A stretch of DNA of 64,000 bases. It comes from Streptomyces olivaceus (lineage in GTDB: Bacteria; Actinomycetota; Actinomycetes; Streptomycetales; Streptomycetaceae). The notes beneath the pieces were generated by a model. The model had not been told where the DNA came from, searched no databases, and worked only from the letters and a program-made list of their open reading frames with translations. The DNA lies in NCBI RefSeq assembly GCF_000721235.1, contig NZ_JOFH01000014.1, positions 1 to 64,000 of the forward strand, read 5' to 3'. Every line of letters starts with the position of its first letter. Position 1 is the stretch's first letter. A program made the translations under genes and the position numbers. Below, in pieces: positions 16,019-23,591 of the stretch.

Positions 16019-16049
16019 TTGACCCTGCCCCAAGGGCAGGGTTTTCAAT
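16019..16049 (+). promoter_or_regulatory. MerR-type promoter with perfect operator palindrome
   Basis: TTGACC (16019-16024) and TTCAAT (16044-16049) are 19 bp apart. The spacer region holds the perfect inverted repeat ACCCTGCCC-caa-GGGCAGGGT (16022-16030, 16034-16042). This is the layout of an autoregulated MerR-family promoter and lies 36 bp upstream of the MerR start. Confidence 0.75.
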
Positions 16050-16084
16050 GGCCGTCGGGTACGACGCTGGAGAAAGGGCTCCGG

Positions 16085-16837
16085 GTGGCATGGAGCACGC
16101 GTCAACTGGCGGAACTCGCCGGTACGACGACCAAGACCGTCCGGCACTACCACGAGATCGGCCTGCTGGACGAGCCGGAACGGGCGTCCAACGGCTACAA
16201 GCTGTACGGCGCCCGCCACCTGGTCCGCCTGCTGCGCATCCGCCGGCTGACCGACCTCGGCGTGTCCCTGGCGGACGTCCCCGCGGTCGAGAGCGGCGAC
16301 GAGCGGGCGCGGCAGATCCTGCGGGACCTGGACGCCGAACTCGCGGCGGACATCGAACGCCGGCAGCGGATGCGGCGCGAACTGGCGGCCGTGATGGAGA
16401 ACCAGGCCGCGCTCGACATGCCGCCGGACTTCCGGACGCTCGCGGACGACCTGCCCGAGGGGGAGCGGTCCATGCTGCTGGCGTACTTCAGCGTGTTCCC
16501 GCCGGATGCGTTGGCCGCCGTCCAGGAACAGCTCTCGGCGCCGCGCGGTGCCCTCGACGTGGAGTTCGCGGCGCTCGCCGAGGACGCTCCGGAGGCGGTA
16601 CGGCAGCGGCTGGCGGAGCTGATGGCTTCCGAGGTCCGCCAACAGCATCGGGACCACCCCGCCCTGGCCGACCCCGGGTTCGCCTCGCGCCGGGAGGCGG
16701 CGGTCGCCGAGTCGGTCGTCGCGCACGCGCTGGTCGAGTTCTACAACAGCGCTCACCTCGACGTGCTGCGACGCGTCCACGCGCTCGTCTTCGGGGACGG
16801 CGCCGCCAAGAGCGAGGACGGCGCCGCCCGGGAGTGA
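16085..16837 (+). CDS. MerR-family transcriptional regulator (long form)
   Basis: MerR regulator of 250 residues. The DNA-binding domain reads TRQLAELAGTTTKTVRHYHE with IGLLDEPERASNGYKLYG, then a RIRRLTDLGVSL helix and a dimer coiled coil (about 85-120). The remaining 130 residues form a helical effector domain like the multidrug-sensing or TipA-like members, with no metal-binding Cys pattern. GTG 16085 is chosen: GGAGAAAGG at 16069-16077 is well spaced, and upstream in-frame sequence is promoter. Its own promoter carries a perfect palindrome in a 19-bp spacer, so autoregulation is likely. The effector is unknown. Confidence 0.9.
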   Translation: MAWSTRQLAELAGTTTKTVRHYHEIGLLDEPERASNGYKLYGARHLVRLLRIRRLTDLGVSLADVPAVESGDERARQILRDLDAELAADIERRQRMRRELAAVMENQAALDMPPDFRTLADDLPEGERSMLLAYFSVFPPDALAAVQEQLSAPRGALDVEFAALAEDAPEAVRQRLAELMASEVRQQHRDHPALADPGFASRREAAVAESVVAHALVEFYNSAHLDVLRRVHALVFGDGAAKSEDGAARE

Positions 16838-16880
16838 GGACGCCGCCGCCCGGGAATGGTCGGCGCCGGGGAAGCGTGCC

Positions 16881-19412
16881 TCACCCCTGCCGTTCGCGCA
16901 GGGCGGCGCGCGCCGGGAGGGCCACCGCGGCGAGGCCGAGGGCCACCGCGGTCGCGGCGAACGCCCCGTACAGCAGCGGCGGAACGTGCGGGGACTCGCC
17001 GGTCAGGCCGCGCATCATCGGCGTCAGCGTGATCATCGCGATGGCGGTGCCCAGGACCACGCCCGCCGCCGACACCAGCAGGCTCTCCCAGCCCAGCATC
17101 CGCAGCACCTGGCGGCGGGTGGAGCCGACGAGGCGCAGCGTGTGCAGTTCGCGCCGGCGGTCCAGGACCGTCATCACCAGGGTGTTGACCGCGGCGATCG
17201 CGGCGAACCCGCCCAGGACGGCGGCCATCACGTAGTTGGCCCAGGCGCCGAACTCGCGGTCCACGTTCTGCGCGAGGGCGTACCCGGAGGCGTCGGTGAC
17301 CTCGCCGAGCGCGCCGAGCGGTCCGGCCTCGCCGCCGCTGACCAGCAGCGTGTCGGCGAAGGGCGAGGTGAGGTGCCCGTCCAGGGACGCGCGGTCCATG
17401 GTCACCGCGGGCAGGCCCATGCCGCGGCCGTAGACCGCGACGATCTCGGGGGCGGCCTTCGTGCCGTCGGGGAGGTAGAGCGGCAGCGTGTCGCCGAGGC
17501 CGGCCCCGGCGGCGGTGGCGAGGGTCCGGTCGACGGCGATCCGGCCCTCGCCCACCCGGTCCAGGCTGCCCTCGCGCACGTCCAGGTCCTGCACCTTCGC
17601 GAGCCGTGCGCCGGAGCCGGAGACGCCCTGGGTGGCGGTCCCCTGCAGCGACGTCTCGCCGCCGCCCCGCACGGGCACCAGTACCTGCGTGTCCAGCAGG
17701 CTCACGGCCGCGTCGACGCCGGGGACGCGGGCGGCCCGGTCGGCGGCGTCGGCGGGCAGGCCCGCCGGGTTCGTGACGACGTGGTCCGCGGTGACGCCGT
17801 CGCGGAGCTGCTCCGAGGCGACGTGGCTCTCGCTGGTGTGCATGAAGACCAGCGTCGACGCGAAGGCCATCGCCAGCACGATCGGGGTGATCGCGGAGGC
17901 CAGCCGGCGTGCGTTGGTGCGGGAGTTGGCGGCGGCCAGCGACGCGGAGGCGCCGCCGCCGCGCAGCAGCAGACCGAAGAGCGCCGCGCACAGCCGGGCC
18001 AGGACCGGGCCGAGCAGGGCGACGGCCAGCATGAAGAGCATGACGACGCCCAGGGAGGCGTTGGCCGCGTCGGAACCGGCGGCGGAGGCCGCGACACCGG
18101 CGAGCACGGAACCGCCGCCGACCGCGGCCAGCCCGAGGACGGTACGGACGACGCCGGGCCGCAGCCGCTCCACCGACGCCTCGGCCAGCGCCTGGCCCGG
18201 CTTGATCCTCGCGGGCCTGCGCCCGGCCGCCCAGCCGGCACCGAGCGCCGTGAGCAGTCCGACGGCGACGGCGGCCAGCAGCGGGAACCCCGAGACGTGC
18301 AGCTCGACCGCGTCCGGAACGGCCCCTCGGTCCTGCATCTGCCCGAACCACCAGTGCGCGAGCCCGATGCCCGGCAGGCAGCCGAGCAGCCCGGCGAGCG
18401 GTGCGACCAGCAGGGCCTCGGAGGCGACCGCGCGGCGGATCTGCCGCGGGGTGGCACCGACGGCGCGCAGCAGCGCGAACTCGCGGGAGCGCTGGCCGAC
18501 GGAGAGGGCGACCGTGCCGGCCGCGGTGAAGACCGCGACCAGGGTGGCGATCGCGCCGAAGGAGGCGCCGATGGCGAAGAGCGTCTCCTTGGCGTAGGCC
18601 AGGGTGTGGTCCTCGACCTCGCCGCGGTCGTCGCCGGTGAGCACGTGGGCGCCGGAGCCGGCGAGGGACGCGCCGACGGCGGCGGCGAGGTCGGCCGGGT
18701 CGGTGCCGTCCTCGGCCAGGACGGCGATGGCGTCGGCCCGGCCGGGGTGCCCGGCCAGCACGGACGCCTCGTCGTCGGCGAACCAGGCCACCGCCCCGCC
18801 GCCCGCGGAGCCGCCACCCGCGTCCCCGCCCGCCGTGTCGCCCGCTCCGGCCTCGGCCAGTCCGGAGACCCGGAACCCGGCCCGCCCGTCGGCCGTCTCC
18901 AGCGTGACGGTGTCGCCGACGCCGGCCCGCGCGGCACGGGCCGCGCCGGTGCCGAGGACGACTTCGCCCGCGTGCGGTGCGGCGCCCTCCGACAGCGCGG
19001 TGCCGGTGAAGACGTGCGAGCCCCAGCCGTGACCGGTGAGGGTGCCCGACGCAGCGGTGCCCCGGAGCACGGGGAAGGTGAAGTCCGGTACGGCGACCGC
19101 CGCGCCCGGCGCCCGGGCCGCCCTCGCCGCGAGCCCCGCGTCCACGCGGGCGGTGTCCGGCAGCGGGTACGCGGTCTCCTCCGGGCCGTCGACGGTGTCG
19201 GCGACGACCCGCGCGGACTGGTCGGCCGCCGCGACGACCGGCGCGCCCGCGTACCGCTCGGCCGGCACCGAGGCGCGCAGCCCAGTCTCCAGGAGGACAC
19301 CGCAGGCCGTGACGATCAGCGCCGACATCATCAGCGCGACGAACGTGCCCGCGAACGAGGCGGGTTTGAAGCGCACGGCCGCGCGCGCCAGACCGTTGGG
19401 CTTGAGGCTCAT
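16881..19412 (-). CDS. FtsX-like ABC permease
   Basis: Second large permease of 843 residues, paired with the ATPase gene whose stop its ATG overlaps. The layout is a first helix (FVALMMSALIVTACGVLLETG), a large extracytoplasmic domain, three helices (about 250-400: LFAIGASFGAIATLVAVFTA), a central pair, a second extracytoplasmic domain and three C-terminal helices. Coupling segments RAVGATPRQIRRAV and RLVGSTRRQVLRML are conserved. It should form a transporter or mechanotransmission complex with the ATPase. It is separated by one short interval from a NarL-type two-component system, and a shared promoter block suggests control by it. Confidence 0.93.
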   Translation of the reverse strand: MSLKPNGLARAAVRFKPASFAGTFVALMMSALIVTACGVLLETGLRASVPAERYAGAPVVAAADQSARVVADTVDGPEETAYPLPDTARVDAGLAARAARAPGAAVAVPDFTFPVLRGTAASGTLTGHGWGSHVFTGTALSEGAAPHAGEVVLGTGAARAARAGVGDTVTLETADGRAGFRVSGLAEAGAGDTAGGDAGGGSAGGGAVAWFADDEASVLAGHPGRADAIAVLAEDGTDPADLAAAVGASLAGSGAHVLTGDDRGEVEDHTLAYAKETLFAIGASFGAIATLVAVFTAAGTVALSVGQRSREFALLRAVGATPRQIRRAVASEALLVAPLAGLLGCLPGIGLAHWWFGQMQDRGAVPDAVELHVSGFPLLAAVAVGLLTALGAGWAAGRRPARIKPGQALAEASVERLRPGVVRTVLGLAAVGGGSVLAGVAASAAGSDAANASLGVVMLFMLAVALLGPVLARLCAALFGLLLRGGGASASLAAANSRTNARRLASAITPIVLAMAFASTLVFMHTSESHVASEQLRDGVTADHVVTNPAGLPADAADRAARVPGVDAAVSLLDTQVLVPVRGGGETSLQGTATQGVSGSGARLAKVQDLDVREGSLDRVGEGRIAVDRTLATAAGAGLGDTLPLYLPDGTKAAPEIVAVYGRGMGLPAVTMDRASLDGHLTSPFADTLLVSGGEAGPLGALGEVTDASGYALAQNVDREFGAWANYVMAAVLGGFAAIAAVNTLVMTVLDRRRELHTLRLVGSTRRQVLRMLGWESLLVSAAGVVLGTAIAMITLTPMMRGLTGESPHVPPLLYGAFAATAVALGLAAVALPARAALRERQG

Positions 19413-20287
19413 GCCGCCGCCCCCGCCCCGGCCATCGTCCGCGCACGGCCGGTGAGCGCGGCCATCCGCGCCGCGATCCGCTCCGCCGGACCCCGTTCGA
19501 GGTGGCCGGCGAAGGCGCCGTCGGCGAGGAACAGCACGCGGTCCGCCCAGGCGGCCGCCGCGGGGTCGTGGGTGACCATGACGACGGTGGCGCCGAGGGT
19601 GTCCACCGCGTGCCGGAGCAGGCCGAGGACCTCGGCTGCGGTGCCGGTGTCGAGGGCGCCGGTGGGCTCGTCGGCGAACACCACGTCGGGGGCGGTGACC
19701 AGGGCGCGGGCGACGGCCACGCGCTGCTGCTGGCCGCCGGACAGCTCGCCGGGCCGGCGGCGCGCCTTGTCGGCGAGCCCGACCTGGGCGAGTACCTCGG
19801 CCGCGCGGCGGTGGTCCTGGCGCTGCCCGGCCAGGCGCATCGGCAGCAGGACGTTCTGCTCGACGGTGAGCGAGGGCAGCAGGTTGAACGACTGGAAGAC
19901 GAAGCCGAGGCGGCTGCGGCGGAGTTCGGTCAGCTCGTTCTCCTTCATGCCGGTGATCTCCGTACCGCCGAGCCGCACGGACCCCGCCGACGGCCGGTCG
20001 AGCCCGGCGGCGCACTGGAGGAAGGTGGACTTGCCGGAGCCGGAGGGGCCCATGACGGCGGTGAAGCTGCCGCGCGGAAGGGCGAGGTCGATACCGGCGA
20101 GGGCGTGCACGGTGCCCGCACCGCGGCCGTACTGCCGCCGCACGCCGCGCAGCTCGACGGCGAGCCCGGACATGGCGGCCGACCCCCCGGCACCGCCGTA
20201 CGCCTCCGCGCGCCCCTCGGCCTCCGCGCGCCCCTCGGCCTCCGCCCGGTCCTCCGCCTGCCGCCGCTTCCCCTTGCGCAACCCCAT
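19409..20287 (-). CDS. ABC transporter ATP-binding protein (MacB/LolD type)
   Basis: ATPase partner of the permease downstream, 292 residues. Motifs are Walker A GPSGSGKST, Q-loop VFQSFNL, signature LSGGQQQR, Walker B VVFADEPTGALDT and H-loop VTHDPAAAA. ATG 20287 has GGAGACGG upstream, but the first 38 residues (MGLRKGKRRQ then repeats of AEAEGR) lie outside the conserved fold and come from an 18-bp tandem repeat; ATG 20173 (MSGLAVELRGV) is a plausible alternative start. The gene is preceded by the conserved block at 20392-20426, also present before the kinase operon at 22439-22472. Confidence 0.93.
   Translation of the reverse strand: MGLRKGKRRQAEDRAEAEGRAEAEGRAEAYGGAGGSAAMSGLAVELRGVRRQYGRGAGTVHALAGIDLALPRGSFTAVMGPSGSGKSTFLQCAAGLDRPSAGSVRLGGTEITGMKENELTELRRSRLGFVFQSFNLLPSLTVEQNVLLPMRLAGQRQDHRRAAEVLAQVGLADKARRRPGELSGGQQQRVAVARALVTAPDVVFADEPTGALDTGTAAEVLGLLRHAVDTLGATVVMVTHDPAAAAWADRVLFLADGAFAGHLERGPAERIAARMAALTGRARTMAGAGAAA
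20203..20256. repeat. 18-bp tandem repeat in ATPase gene 5' end
   Basis: CCTCCGCGCGCCCCTCGG occurs at 20203-20220 and 20221-20238, followed by a degenerate third copy to 20256. It encodes the charged AEAEGR repeats before the ATPase domain. Confidence 0.85.
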
Positions 20288-20391
20288 GGTCCCGTCTCCC
20301 TCGTCCTCGTCCTCGTCCGTCTCACGTCCGGTGCGTCCGTGTGACGGAGGGAAGAGTGCGGGGACGGCTCGGCGCCGGGCGTCATACCCGG

Positions 20392-20426
20392 GAGCCAACA
20401 TGCGGGTGCTACCCCGGTAGGGGGTG
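20392..20426 (-). promoter_or_regulatory. Conserved regulatory block upstream of ABC operon
   Basis: On the + strand, GAGCCAAC (20392-20399), ten bases, then TACCCCGGTAGGGGGTG (20410-20426). The same two elements occur, nine bases apart, before the kinase gene at 22439-22472. The 17-mer contains an inverted ACCCC/GGGGT. The block lies about 105-140 bp upstream of the ATPase start. It is a candidate binding site for the response regulator at 20442-21116. Confidence 0.65.
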
Positions 20427-20441
20427 GGGAGAGGACCCGGC

Positions 20442-21116
20442 CTACTCGCCGGCCGTCACCAGTCCCGACTCGTAGGCGAAGACCACCGCCTGGGCGCGGT
20501 CGCGCAGGTCGAGCTTGGTCAGCACGCGGCTCACGTGCGTCTTCACCGTCTGCTCGGCCAGCACCAGGTCCTCGGCGATCTCCGTGTTGGACCGGCCGCG
20601 GGCGACCAGGGTGAGCACCTCGGTCTCGCGTTCCGTCAGGCCCTTGAGCCGCTGCGCGGGCTTGCCGCGGCCCGCGGGGCGCTGCTTGGCGAAGTCCGCG
20701 ATCAGGCGGCGCGTCACGGAGGGGGCGAGCAGCGCGTCGCCCGAGGCCACGACCCGTACCGCCGCGATGAGGTCGGCCGGCGGGGCGTCCTTCAGCAGGA
20801 AGCCGCTCGCGCCCGCCCGCAGCGCCTCGTACACGTAGTCGTCGACGTCGAAGGTGGTGAGCATCAGCACCCGCGGCCGGTGGGTCACCCCCGGCGGGGG
20901 CGCGAGGAGCCGCCGCGCGGCCTCCAGCCCGTCCATCTCGGGCATCCGTACGTCCATCAGCACGACGTCGGGGTGGGTGCGCCGGCTCAACTCGACGCCC
21001 TGGGCGCCGTCGGGGGCCTCGCCCACCACGTCGATGTCGCTCTGGGCGGCCAGCAGCGCGGCGAAGCCGGCCCGCACCATGGCCTGGTCGTCGACGATGA
21101 TGACGCGCGTCGTCAC
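20442..21116 (-). CDS. NarL/FixJ-family response regulator
   Basis: Response regulator of 224 residues. The receiver domain has VIIVDDQAMVRAGFAALL, the phospho-acceptor Asp in LMDVRMPEMDGLEA, the switch Thr in MLTTFD and the Lys in FLLKDAP. The LuxR-type HTH reads LTERETEVLTLVARGRSNTE with IAEDLVLAEQTVKTHVSRVL. The start is GTG 21116, overlapping the kinase stop as GTGA. It is co-transcribed with the kinase and lies just upstream of, and in line with, the ABC pair; the duplicated promoter block suggests it controls both its own operon and the transporter. Confidence 0.95.
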   Translation of the reverse strand: MTTRVIIVDDQAMVRAGFAALLAAQSDIDVVGEAPDGAQGVELSRRTHPDVVLMDVRMPEMDGLEAARRLLAPPPGVTHRPRVLMLTTFDVDDYVYEALRAGASGFLLKDAPPADLIAAVRVVASGDALLAPSVTRRLIADFAKQRPAGRGKPAQRLKGLTERETEVLTLVARGRSNTEIAEDLVLAEQTVKTHVSRVLTKLDLRDRAQAVVFAYESGLVTAGE

Positions 21117-22393
21117 GTGAAGTCCTTTTCGGTGAGAGGTAGGTGCGCCGCAACCCGGAATCCGCCCGCCGGCAGCGGACCCACGTCGAGGGTGCCGCCG
21201 ACGAGCCGCACCCGCTCGCGCATGCCGACGAGTCCGTGCCCGGTGCCGCCCACCTCCAGCGGCCCGTCGCGCGGCCGCGGCGGCGGCCCGTTGACCACCA
21301 GCACGGTGAGCCGCTCCCCACGGCCCCCGCCGTCCCCGCCGGCTCGGTCGTCCGGGTCGTCCCCGTCGCCGACGGGCCCGTCCACCGACAGCGACACCCG
21401 CGTCGCGGCCCCCGGCGCGTGCCGTACGACGTTCGCGAGGGCCTCCTGGACGATCCGGTACGCCGAGAGCCCCACGGCCTCGGGCACCTCGGCCTCGCAC
21501 GGACTGAACTCCACCGGCCCGACGGTCCTCGCCGTCGCCTCGACCAGCTGCCCGATCTGCGCGAGGCCGGGCTGGGGCACCAGCTCGCCGTGCGCCTCCT
21601 CGTTGCGCAGCACTCCGAGGAGGCGGCGCATCTCGCCGAGCGACTCCCGGGCGGTGGACGCGATGGACGTGAACTCCTCCCGCACGTCGGGCGGCAGGGC
21701 CCGCAGCCGGTACTCGGCGGTGTCGGCCTGCACGGTGATGACGGACATGTGGTGCGCCACCACGTCGTGCAGCTCACGCGCGATGCGGGCCCGCTCCTCC
21801 AGGAGCGTCCGGCGTCCCCGCTCGGCCTCGCTGATGGTCTCCTGCTCGGCCAGCCTGCGCTGCACCTCGTACCGGTCGCGCAGCACGCCGCCCAGCAGGA
21901 GCGCGACGCCGCCGAGGATGGTGAACAGCAACTCCCTGGCCCCGAAGCCGTGCGGCGCGGCGAACCCCAGGCCCACGTTGGCGGCCGCCGTGGCGAGCCA
22001 CACCAGCACCAGCGTCCGGCGCCGCTCGCGCAGGCCCAGGGCGAGGCAGAGGCCGACGTACCCGACCAGCTCCATGGGCGGGAACGGCCACAGCAGCCGC
22101 TCCTCGAAGTCGACGGAGAGCAGGGCCAGCGCCCCGGCCACGTCCGCGAGGAAGACCACGTACCAGGCCTGCAGCGGCCGTACGACGGCGAGCAGCAGCG
22201 GCGCGGCCTGCGCGACGGCCAGCCCGCCGGCGACCGCGCCGTTCAGCCCGTAGTCGGCGGTGAGGACGACGATGGTGGTGGGCAGCAGGGCGACGCTCAG
22301 CACGAACGCCAGCGCCCACGGCAGCCCCCGCACCCACCGCCGCGAGGCCCCCGCGAGCACCGCACGCGACCGCCCCGCCTCCACCGGTTCCAT
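21113..22393 (-). CDS. NarL-type sensor histidine kinase
   Basis: Membrane histidine kinase of 426 residues, first gene of the two-component operon. The N-terminus has five or so hydrophobic segments within about residues 18-165 (WALAFVLSVALLPTTIVVL; LLLAVVRPLQAWYVVFLADV; LVWLATAAANVGLGFAA; LLFTILGGVALLLGGVL) with very short loops. The HisKA_3 helix is RIARELHDVVAHHMSVITVQ. The ATPase domain includes YRIVQEALANVVRHAPG (N box) and GHGLVGMRERVRLVGGTLD. Lack of an extracellular domain fits an intramembrane sensor that may read cell-envelope stress through the ABC transporter, as in BceS-like systems; that is inference. Confidence 0.94.
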   Translation of the reverse strand: MEPVEAGRSRAVLAGASRRWVRGLPWALAFVLSVALLPTTIVVLTADYGLNGAVAGGLAVAQAAPLLLAVVRPLQAWYVVFLADVAGALALLSVDFEERLLWPFPPMELVGYVGLCLALGLRERRRTLVLVWLATAAANVGLGFAAPHGFGARELLFTILGGVALLLGGVLRDRYEVQRRLAEQETISEAERGRRTLLEERARIARELHDVVAHHMSVITVQADTAEYRLRALPPDVREEFTSIASTARESLGEMRRLLGVLRNEEAHGELVPQPGLAQIGQLVEATARTVGPVEFSPCEAEVPEAVGLSAYRIVQEALANVVRHAPGAATRVSLSVDGPVGDGDDPDDRAGGDGGGRGERLTVLVVNGPPPRPRDGPLEVGGTGHGLVGMRERVRLVGGTLDVGPLPAGGFRVAAHLPLTEKDFT

Positions 22394-22438
22394 GCCCGCC
22401 AGCCTAGGCGCCCCTCACACCCGAACCATCACCCTGCA

Positions 22439-22472
22439 GAGCCAACCCGCAGTGATACCCCGGTAGGGGGTG
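22439..22472 (-). promoter_or_regulatory. Conserved regulatory block upstream of kinase operon
   Basis: GAGCCAAC (22439-22446) and TACCCCGGTAGGGGGTG (22456-22472) repeat the elements at 20392-20426 in the same order and almost the same spacing. The block lies 46-79 bp upstream of the kinase ATG. Confidence 0.65.
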
Positions 22473-22568
22473 CAGGGAGCACGAAGGGGGCGGGCGGGCG
22501 CCCCGCGGCACCGGCCCGCCCCCGGAAGCTGCGCCGGACTCAAGCGGATCTACGCCGGACCGTGGGCG

Positions 22569-23591
22569 TCACACCCCTGCCGGGGTCGGGCCCACCAGTT
22601 CCGTGAGGACGTCTTCCATCGTGACGAAGCCCAGGACCGCGCCCGTTTCGCCGGTGACGGCGGCCAGGTGGCTGTCCTCGGTGCGCAGGGCGGTGAGGGT
22701 GTCGTCCAGGGGGGTGTCGATGCGGACGCGGGTGACGCGGTGCAGGGTCGTGCGCGGGAAGGGGCTCTCGCGGTCGGTCAGGCCCAGGGTGTCCTTGATG
22801 TGCAGGTAGCCGAGGACGGTGCCGCCCGGTCCGGTGACCGGGAAGCGGGAGTAGCCCGCGTCGGCGGCCACGCGTTCCAGCTCCGCCGGGGTGACCGTGT
22901 GCGCGACCGTGCGCATCTTCTGGGCCGGGACGAGGATCTCGCCGACCGGGCGGGTGCCCAGTTCCAGCGCGTCGCGCAGGCGCTCGCCGTCGGCCGGGGT
23001 GAGCAGTCCGGCCTCGCTGGCGTCGACCACCATGCGGGCCAGCTGGTCGTCGGTGAAGACCGCCTCGACCTCGTCCTTCGGCTCCACGCGCAGCAGCTTG
23101 AGGAGCGTGTTGGCGAAGGCGTTGATGCCGAAGACGACCGGCTTCAGGGCGCGGGTGAGGGCGACCAGGGGCGGGCCGAGGACCAGCGCGGTGGTCGCCG
23201 GGGCGGCCAGCGCGATGTTCTTCGGGATCATCTCGCCGATCAGCATGTGCAGGTACGTCGCCAGGGCCAGGGCGATGGCGAAGGCCACCGGGTGGACCAG
23301 GGCGTGCGGCATGTGGACCGCCTCGAACACCGGCTCCATCAGGTGCGCGATGGCCGGCTCCGCGACCGCGCCGAGCACCAGGGAGGAGACGGTGATGCCG
23401 AGCTGGGCCGTGGCCATCATCTGGGAGATGTGCCGCAGGCCCCACAGGGTCATCCGGGCGCGCTTGTCGCCCGTCTTCGCGCGGGGCTCGATCTGGCTGC
23501 GGCGCACCGAGATCATCGCGAACTCGGCGCCCACGAAGAACGCGTTGGTCAGCAGCGTCAGCGCGCCGATGAAGAGCTGTACGACGGTCAT
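22569..23591 (-). CDS. CNNM-domain (DUF21) and CBS-pair membrane protein
   Basis: Membrane protein of the CNNM/CorC-HlyC group, 340 residues. The DUF21/CNNM domain (about 1-190) has three or four helices and conserved VGAEFAMISVRRSQIE, ATAQLGITVSSLVLG and IGEMIPKNIAL. Two CBS motifs follow (about 205-335: ILVPAQKMRTVAHTVTPAEL; LGYLHIKDTLGL; FVTMEDVLTELVG). Relatives export or sense Mg2+/Co2+. It lacks the C-terminal CorC_HlyC domain found in its neighbour. ATG 23591 overlaps the stop of the upstream paralogue (ATGA), so the two are coupled and may form a hetero-oligomer. Confidence 0.92.
   Translation of the reverse strand: MTVVQLFIGALTLLTNAFFVGAEFAMISVRRSQIEPRAKTGDKRARMTLWGLRHISQMMATAQLGITVSSLVLGAVAEPAIAHLMEPVFEAVHMPHALVHPVAFAIALALATYLHMLIGEMIPKNIALAAPATTALVLGPPLVALTRALKPVVFGINAFANTLLKLLRVEPKDEVEAVFTDDQLARMVVDASEAGLLTPADGERLRDALELGTRPVGEILVPAQKMRTVAHTVTPAELERVAADAGYSRFPVTGPGGTVLGYLHIKDTLGLTDRESPFPRTTLHRVTRVRIDTPLDDTLTALRTEDSHLAAVTGETGAVLGFVTMEDVLTELVGPTPAGV

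Noticed and set aside
21110..21123. TCACGTGAA resembling half of a parS site at the kinase/regulator junction
   Set aside because: Only the inner nine bases match and it lies in coding sequence; the site at 50326-50341 is far better.
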